Positions 1-9,000 of a stretch of 64,000 nt of DNA are shown piece after piece. The notes under the pieces were generated by a model, which was not told the DNA's origin, ran no database searches, and saw only the letters and a program-made list of their open reading frames with translations. The translations under genes and the position numbers were made by a program. The DNA comes from Chromobacterium sp. ATCC 53434 (lineage in GTDB: Bacteria > Pseudomonadota > Gammaproteobacteria > Burkholderiales > Chromobacteriaceae). Where the stretch lies: the NCBI RefSeq assembly GCF_002848345.1, contig NZ_CP025429.1, positions 3,410,001 to 3,474,000 on the forward strand, written 5' to 3'. Within the stretch, counting starts at the first letter, position 1. Every line of letters starts with the position of its first letter.

Positions 1-1
1 G

Positions 2-3000
2 ATAGACCCGCAGAACTACACGATCGCCGCCAGCGGCGGCGACATCACCGGCTCGCAAGTCAGCAGCCTGCTGGCCAGCAACAACATCATCATCTCGTCC
101 ACCCAGGGCGCCACCGCCGGCAGCGGCGACCTGAATGTCAACGACGCGATCAGCTGGAGCAACGCCAACTCGCTGACCCTGAACGCGGTGCGCAATGTCA
201 GCTTCAACAGCGGCGGCACGGTGACGAATACCGGCGGCGGCACCTTGTCGGCCAGGGCCGACGCCAATGCCAGCGGCACCGGCACGGTGATCATGAATGG
301 CGGCAGCATCAATGTCAGCGGCACCGGCGGCGCGGTCAATTTCTATTACAACCCGGCGGTGTTCGGCACCGCGTCCAGCTTCAGCAATGTCACCGTGGGC
401 AGCGGCGACAAGTTCACGGCCTATATGCTGATCAACAGCGCGAGCAAGCTGCAGTCGATGTCGGTCAACACCGCCGGCAATTACGCATTGGGCACCAATA
501 TCGACGCGTCTTCGATCAGCAACTTCACGCCCGTCGCGTTTACCGGCAATTTCGATGGCCTGAATTACGCGATCAGCAATCTTACCGTGAACGCCAGCGC
601 CAATAACGCAGGCTTGTTCAGCACGGCGAGCAGCGCGGCGACCATACAGAACGTGACGCTGAGCAATGCCTCGATCACCGGCCACGCGGCTGTCGGCGCC
701 TTGGTCGGCAACAACGCCGGCACGATCAAGAACATCACGGTCAGCGGCACCGTCAGCGGAAGCAGCGACGAAATCGGCGGGGTGGTCGGCTATAACACCG
801 GCACCCTGGATCGCATCAACTCGTCAGCCACGGTCAACGGCACCGGCGTCAGCGGCGCCAGCGACTATGTCGGCGGACTGATCGGCTATAGCACCGGCGG
901 CGCCATCAGCAATGCGTCGGTGACCGGGGCGGTCAATACCGCGGCGCATAATTACTATGTCGGCGGCTTCATCGGCTACAGCAACAGCACGATCAGCAAC
1001 TCATCGGCCACCGGAAACGTCAATTCGATATTCGGCGGCTACACCGGCGGATTCATCGGCTATGCCGGCGGCGGAACGGTATCGACTTCCTATGCGACCG
1101 GCTCGGTAAGCGCCGGCGATTATGGTTACGACGATAACGCGGGCTTTATCGGCGTCAACTATGCGCCGATCACCAATTGTTATTCGACCGGCACCGTCAA
1201 CCTTGCGCAATCGTGGTACAGCGGCAGCTTCGTCGGACAAAACCGCGCCAATATCAGCAATTCCTACTCCACCGGCAACATCACCGTCAGCAGCGGACCG
1301 GCGGCCGGCGGCGACGGGTCCGCCACCTATACCGACAGCGTCGGCGGCTTCGTCGGCTACAACGTCTCCGGCAACCTGAGCAATGTCTACGCGACCGGCA
1401 GCGTCACCTCCACCGGGCAGGGCGCGAACGGCACCTACTACGGCAGCTATTATGTCGGCGGCCTGGTCGGCTATGTCGGGTCGGGCAATATCACCCATTC
1501 CTACGCGACGGGCAATGTCACGGCCACCGCGCTGATCCGGGGAGCGGGCGGGCTGGTCGGCGAAGGCGTCGCCGGCACCTATACCAATGACTACGCCAGC
1601 GGCAATGTGACGGCGACGCAAGCCGGCTACAGCTCGCCCCCCAGCTATGTCGGCGGCTTGCTCGGCTATCCCGGCGCGACGCTGGTCAATACCTATTCGG
1701 TGGGCAATGTCAGCGTTTCCGCCGGCACCACCAACTCCGGCGGCCTGACCGGCGCGGCGACCACCATCACCGGCAGCTCGTTCTGGGATACCACGACCAG
1801 CGGCAAAGCCACCGACCCTTCCACCCACGCGGTCGGAATGAATACGGCCAATATGCAGACACAGGCCAACTTCACCTCGGCGACGGCGGCCAATGGCAAC
1901 AGCAACCCGGCCTGGGATTTTTCCACTGTCTGGAAAATGGGCTCCGGCTCTTATCTGTACCCGGTATTCCAGACACCAGACGGACCGACCAGCACGCCCG
2001 GCGCCACCACGCCCGTCGTCGCCGCGGTCTACTATCCGCTGACCTTGTCCAACTTCTCCGCCAGCAACAAGGTGTATGACGGCACCACGGCCGCCAGCTC
2101 GATCACCGCCAGCCTGGCCGGCATCCTGCCTGGACAAAGTGTCAGCCTGTCCCCGCTGAGCGGTACCTTCGTCAACAAGAATGTCGGCAACGGCAAGACG
2201 ATCACCCTCAGCTCGACCCCGACGCTGGCCGGCGCCAATGCCGGCAACTATCAACTGGCGCCGTATGTCGTCAACGCGTTCAGCGCCAATATCACGCCGC
2301 TGGCCATCACCGTCGCCGCCAGCGGGCAGAACAAGACCTACGACGGCACCGTGGCCGACACCGTGACGCTCTCCAGCAGCGGCGTGCTGGCCGGCGACAC
2401 CGTCAACTTCTCCGACACCAGCGCCAGCTTCGCCAACAAGAACGTCGGCAACGGCAAGGCCGTCTCGGTCTCCGGCATCTCGGCCAGCGGAACCGACGCC
2501 GGCAACTACACGCTGAACAACAGCACGGCGACCACCAGCGCCAACATCACCCCGCTGGCCATCACCGTCGCCGCCGCCGGGCAGAACCGGACCTACGACG
2601 GCACCGTAAACGACGCCGTCACGCTATCCAGCAGCGGCGTGCTGGCCGGCGACACCGTCAACTTTTCCGACACCAGCGCCAGCTTCGCCAACAAGAACGT
2701 CGGCAACGGCAAGACCGTCTCGGTCTCCGGCATCTCGGCCAGCGGCGCCGACGCCGGCAACTACACCGTCAGCAACAGCACGGCGACCACCAGCGCCAAC
2801 ATCACGCCGCTGGCCATCACCGTCGCCGCCGCCGGGCAGAGCAAAACCTACGACGGCACCGTATCCGACACCGTCACGCTCTCCAGCAGCGGCGTGCTGG
2901 CCGGCGACACCGTCAACTTCGCCGACACCAGCGCCAGCTTCGCCAACAAGAACGTCGGCAACGCCAAGGCCGTCACCGTCTCCGGCATCTCGGCCAGCGG

Positions 3001-6000
3001 CGGCGACGCCGGCAATTACACGCTGAGCAACAGCACGGCGACCACCAGCGCCAGCATCACGCCGCTGGCCATCACCGTCGGCGCCGCCGGGCAGAACAAG
3101 ACCTACGACGGCACCGTAAACGACACCGTCACGCTCTCCAGCAGCGGCGTGCTGGCCGGCGACGCCGTCAACTTCTCCAGCGCCAGCGCCAGCTTCGCCG
3201 ACAAGAATGTCGGCACCGGCAAGACCGTCTCGGTCTCCGGCATCTCGGCGGGCGGCGCCGACGGCGGCAACTACACCATCAACAACAGCACGGCGACGAC
3301 CAGCGCCAACATCACGCCGCTGGCCATCACCGTCGCCGCCACCGGACAGAACAAGGTCTACGACGGCACCGTCAGCGATACCGTCACGCTCGCCAGCGGC
3401 GGCGTGCTGGCCGGCGACGCCGTCAGCTTCTCCGACACCGGCGCCAGCTTCGCCAACAAGAATGTCGGCACCGGCAAGACCGTCACCGTCTCCGGCATCT
3501 CGGCCAGCGGCGCCGACGCCGGCAACTACACGCTGAACAACGGCACGGCGACCACCAGCGCCAACATCACCCCGCTGGCCATCACCGTCGCCGCCACCGG
3601 ACAGAACAAGGTCTACGACGCCACCACGGGCGACACCGTGACGCTGGCCAGCGCCGGCGTGCTGGCCGGCGACACCGTCAACTTCACCAGCGCCAGCGCC
3701 AGCTTCGCCAACAAGAACGTCGGCACCGGCAAGACCGTCTCGGTCTCCGGCATCTCGGCCAGCGGCGCCGACGCCGGCAACTACACGCTGAACAACAGCG
3801 CGGCGACCACCAGCGCCAACATCACCCCGCTGGCGCTCAGCGTCAACGGCGCCGGCGCCAGCGACAAGCTGTACGACGGCGGCAATGCCGCCTCGCTGTT
3901 CGGCAGCATCGCCACGCTCGCCGGGGATGCCGTCACCCTGAGCGGCAACGGCACCTTCGCCAGCGCCCACGTGGCGCGCGACGGCAGCGGCAACGTCATC
4001 GCCCAGAACGTCGCCGCCAACTATTCCATCAGCGGCGCCGACGCCGGCAATTACACGCTGTCGCAGCCAACCGGACTCAGCGCGTCCATCCGGCCGGTCT
4101 CCGTCACCGCCAGCGTCAGCGCCGCCAACAAGACCTACGACGGCACCACCAGCGCCACGCTGAGCAGCCAGGGCGTCACCGGCGCCATCAATGGCGAAAC
4201 CCTGGTCCTCAATGCCGCCGCCGCCAACTTCGACACCCAGGACGCCGGCACCGGCAAGACCGTCACCGCCAGCGGCCTGACGCTGGGCAACGGCACCGGC
4301 CTGGCCAGCGACTATGCGCTGCAAAGCACTACCGCCGCCACCACCGCCAACATCAACCAGGCCCATCTGAGCGTCAGCGGCCTGATCGCCGCCGGCAAGA
4401 CCTATGACGGCACCACCAACGTCACCATTACCAACTGGGGCAATCTGAACGGCCTGGTCGCCGGCGAGACCCTGACGCTGGATCACGGCACCGCCTCGTT
4501 CAGCAGCGCCGGCAGCAGCGCGGGCACCGTCACCGTCACCGCTTCCGGCTACAGCCTGGCCAATGGCAGCGGCAAGGCCAGCAACTACGTGCTCGACACG
4601 CCGACCGCCACCACCCAGGCGGCGATCAACAAAGCCCTGCTGACGGTCACCGCCAACAACGACGCCAAGATCGTCACCCAGGCCGACAATGCCGGCAGCT
4701 ACAACGGCGTCAGCTATTCCGGCTTCGTCAATGGCGAAACCGCCTCCGTGCTGGGCGGCGCGCTGTCGATCTCGCGCAGCGGCATGGGCGCCGGCAACGG
4801 CGCCAGCGACCCGGCCGGCAGCTACGCCAACAGCCTGGTCGCCAGCGGCCTTTCCTCGTCCAACTACGCCATCAGCTACCAGACCGGCAACTACACCATC
4901 GTGCCGGCCAATGTGCTGCTGGTGAAAGCGGCCAATGCCAGCCAGGCCTATGGTTCGGCCTTCAGCCTCGCCGCGCCGACCGCGCAGTATCTCGACGGCA
5001 CCAGCAACCTGATCAAGATGCTGACCGTCACCGCCAACGGCGGCAACAGCTTTACCGCCAACGACGGCGCCGGCGGCACCGCGACCTTCACGCTGAGTCC
5101 CAGCGCCGGCGTGTACAGCGGCAGCAACAACCTGGCCCTCGGCAACTACAACCTCACCAGCGGCAACGCGGCCATCACCGGCGGCAACTTCAGCAGCCTG
5201 GTCTACACCGGCGTCGAGACCGTCACGCCGAAAGCGCTGACGCCGTCCGCCAGCGGCGTCAGCAAGACCTACGACAGCACCACCGCGATGAGCGGCTTGA
5301 GCCTGACGGCCGGCACAGGCGTCATCGCCGGCGATGCGGTCAATGTCAGCGGCAACGGCGCCTTCGCCAGCGCCAACGCCGGCAGTGAGGCCTACACAAT
5401 CAATGATGTGATTCTGAGCGGCAGCGACGCGGCGGACTACTATGTCACCGGCGGCACCCTTAGCGGCGCCGGCACCATCAATGCGCGCCACATCACGCTG
5501 AACGCGCAGAGCGACACCAAGACCTACGATGGCACCACCGGCTCCACGCAGAGCGTCGCCATCGGCGGCTCGGGCCTGGTCGGTTCCGACAACATCAGCG
5601 GCCTGGCCGAGCAGTTCGCCAGCAAGAATGTGCTGGGCGCCAACGGCAGCACGCTGTCGGTCAAGACCGGCTATGTGATCAACGACGGCAATGGCGGCGG
5701 CAACTACATCGTCGACGCGACGAACACCGCCAGCGGCACCATCAACCAGGCGGCGCTGACCTTGAGCGCGCAAAGCGACACCAAGACCTACAACGGCACC
5801 ACCGCCTCGGCCGGCACCGTTCAAGTCAGCAGCGGCGGCCTGGTCGGCGGCGACAGCTTCAGCGCGCTGAGCCAGAGCTTCGACAGCAAGAACGCCGGCA
5901 GCCGCACGTTGAGCGTCAACTACGCGATCAACGACGGCAATGGCGGCGGCAACTATCAGGTCACCACGCTGACCGCCGGCGGGACGATCGCGCAAAAGGC

Positions 6001-9000
6001 GCTGACCGACTCCGGCATGAGCATCAACAGCAAGGTCTACGACGGCACCACCGCCGCCACCATCAACTCATCCGGCGTGCTCAACGGCGTGATCGCCGGC
6101 GACAGCGTCAGCGTCGATACCAGCCACAGCTCGGCCGTTTTCTCCACCAAGAACGTCGGCAGCAATCTGGCGGTCGCCGTCAGCTCGGTAGGTCTGGGCG
6201 GAACCGACGCAGGCAACTACACGCTGACCCAGCCGTCCGATCTGACCGGCAACATCACCGCCAAGGGGCTGACCGTCACCGGCTCCTCCGCGGCCGGCAA
6301 GACCTACGACGGCACCACCGCCACCACGGTCAGCGGCGGCGCCCTGGTCGGCCTGGTTTCCGGCGACAGCGTGACGCTCAGCCAGGCCGGCAGCTTTGTC
6401 GATCCCAACGCCGGCACCAACAAGGCCGTCACCGCCAACGACAGCCTCAGCGGACTCGACGCCGCCAACTACACGCTGACCCAGCCATTGGGCATCACCG
6501 CCAACATCACGCCCAAGACCATCTCCGCCTCGTTCACTATCCAGAACAAGGTCTACGACGGTTCGACCACCGCCACCGTGTCGGCTTACGGCTTCAGCGG
6601 CCTGGTCGGCTCCGACTCCCTGACCCTGTCCGGCGCCAGCGCCGCCTTCTCCGACAAGAACGTCGCCTGGAGCGCGGGGCCGGGCAGCACCGTCGTCAGC
6701 AAGACCGTCTCCATCAGCGGCTACACCCTAGGCAATGGCAGCGGCCTCGCCAGCAATTACCAGCTGGCCTCGCCGAGCGCCACCTCCTCCGCCAGCATCA
6801 CGCCGCTGGCCATCACCGTCGCCGCCACCGGACAGAACAAGGTCTACGACGGCACCGTCAGCGATACCGTCACGCTCGCCAGCGGCGGCGTGCTGGCCGG
6901 CGACGCCGTCAGCTTCTCCGACACCGGCGCCAGCTTCGCCAACAAGAATGTCGGCACCGGCAAGACCGTCACCGTCTCCGGCATCTCGGCCAGCGGCGCC
7001 GACGCCGGCAACTACACGCTGAACAACGGCACGGCGACCACCAGCGCCAACATCACCCCGCTGGCCATCACCGTCGCCGCCACCGGACAGAACAAGGTCT
7101 ACGACGCCACCACGGGCGACACCGTGACGCTGGCCAGCGCCGGCGTGCTGGCCGGCGACACCGTCAACTTCACCAGCGCCAGCGCCAGCTTCGCCAACAA
7201 GAACGTCGGCACCGGCAAGACCGTCTCGGTCTCCGGCATCTCGGCCAGCGGCGCCGACGCCGGCAACTACACGCTGAACAACAGCGCGGCGACCACCAGC
7301 GCCAACATCACCCAGCTGGCGCTCAGCGTCAGCGGCGCCGGCGCCTACAACAAGCTGTACGACGGCGGCAATGCCGCCACCTTGTACGGCAGCATCGCCA
7401 TCCTGGGCAACGACGCCGTCACCTTGAGCAACAACGGCACCTTCGCCAGCGCCCACGTGGCGCGCGACGGCAGCGGCAACGTCATCGCCCAGAACGTCAC
7501 CGCCAACTACGCCATCAGCGGCGCCGACGCCGGCAATTACACCCTGTCGCAACCGACCGGGCTCAGCGCGTCCATCCTGCCGGTCTCCGTCACCGCCAGC
7601 GTCGGCGCCGCCAACAAGACCTATGACGGCTCCACCAGCGCCACGCTGAGCAGCCAGGGCGTCACCGGCGCCATCAATGGCGAAACCCTGGTCCTCAATG
7701 CCGCCGCCGCCAACTTCAACACCCAGGACGCCGGCACCGGCAAGACCGTCACCGCCAGCGGCCTGACGCTGGGCAACGGCACCGGCCTGGCCAGCGACTA
7801 CGCGCTGCAAAGCACTACCGCCACTACCACCGCCGACATCAACCAGGCCCATCTGAGCGTCAGCGGCCTGACCGCCGCCGACAAGACCTATGACGGCACC
7901 ACCAGCGTCGACATCACCAACTGGGGCAGCCTGAACGGCCTGGTCGCCGGCGAGAGCCTGACCTTGAACCATGGCAACGCCTCGTTCAGCAGCGCCGGCA
8001 GCAGCGCGGGCACCATCACCGTCACCGCTTCCGGCTACAGCCTGGCCAACGGCAGCGGCAAGGCCAGCAACTATGTGCTCGACACGCCGACCGCCACCAC
8101 CCAGGCGACGATCAATCAGGCGCTGTTGACGGTCACCGCCAATAACGACGCCAAGATCGTCACCCAGGCCGACAATGCCGGCAGCTATAACGGCGTCAGC
8201 TATTCCGGCTTCGTCAACGGCGAAACCGCCTCCGCGCTGAGCGGCACGCTGTCGATCTCGCGCAGCGGCATGGGCGCCGGCAACGGCGCCAGCGACCCGG
8301 CCGGCAGCTACGCCAACAGCCTGGTCGCCAGCGGCCTTTCCTCGTCCAACTACGCCATCAGCTACCAGACCGGCAACTACACCATCGTGCCGGCCAATGT
8401 GCTGCTGGTGAAAGCGGCCAATGCCAGCCAGGCCTATGGTTCGGCCTTCAGCCTCGCCGCGCCGACCGCGCAGTATCTCGACGGCACCAGCAACCTGATC
8501 AAGATGCTGACCGTCACCGCCAACGGCGGCAACAGCTTTACCGCCAACGACGGCGCCGGCGGCACCGCGACCTTCACGCTGAGCCCCAGCGCCGGCGTGT
8601 ACAGCGGCAGCAACAACCTGGCCCTCGGCAATTACAATCTCACCAGCGGCAACGCGGTCATCTCCGGCGGCAACTTCAGCAGCCTGGCCTACACCGGCGT
8701 CGAGACCGTCACGCCGAAAGCGCTGACGCCGTCCGCCAGCAGCGGCGCCATCAAGACCTACGACGGCACCACCGCGATGAATGGCTTGAGCCTGGCGGGC
8801 GGCGCGGGCGTCATTGCCGGCGATGCGGTCAATGTCAGCGGCAACGGCGCCTTCGCCAGCGCCAACGCCAACGCCAACGCCGGCAGTGAGGCCTACACGA
8901 TCAATGATGTGATTCTGAGCGGCAGCGACGCGGCGGACTACTATGTCACCGGCGCCGGCACCGTCACCGGCACCGGCACCATCAATGCGCGCCACATCAC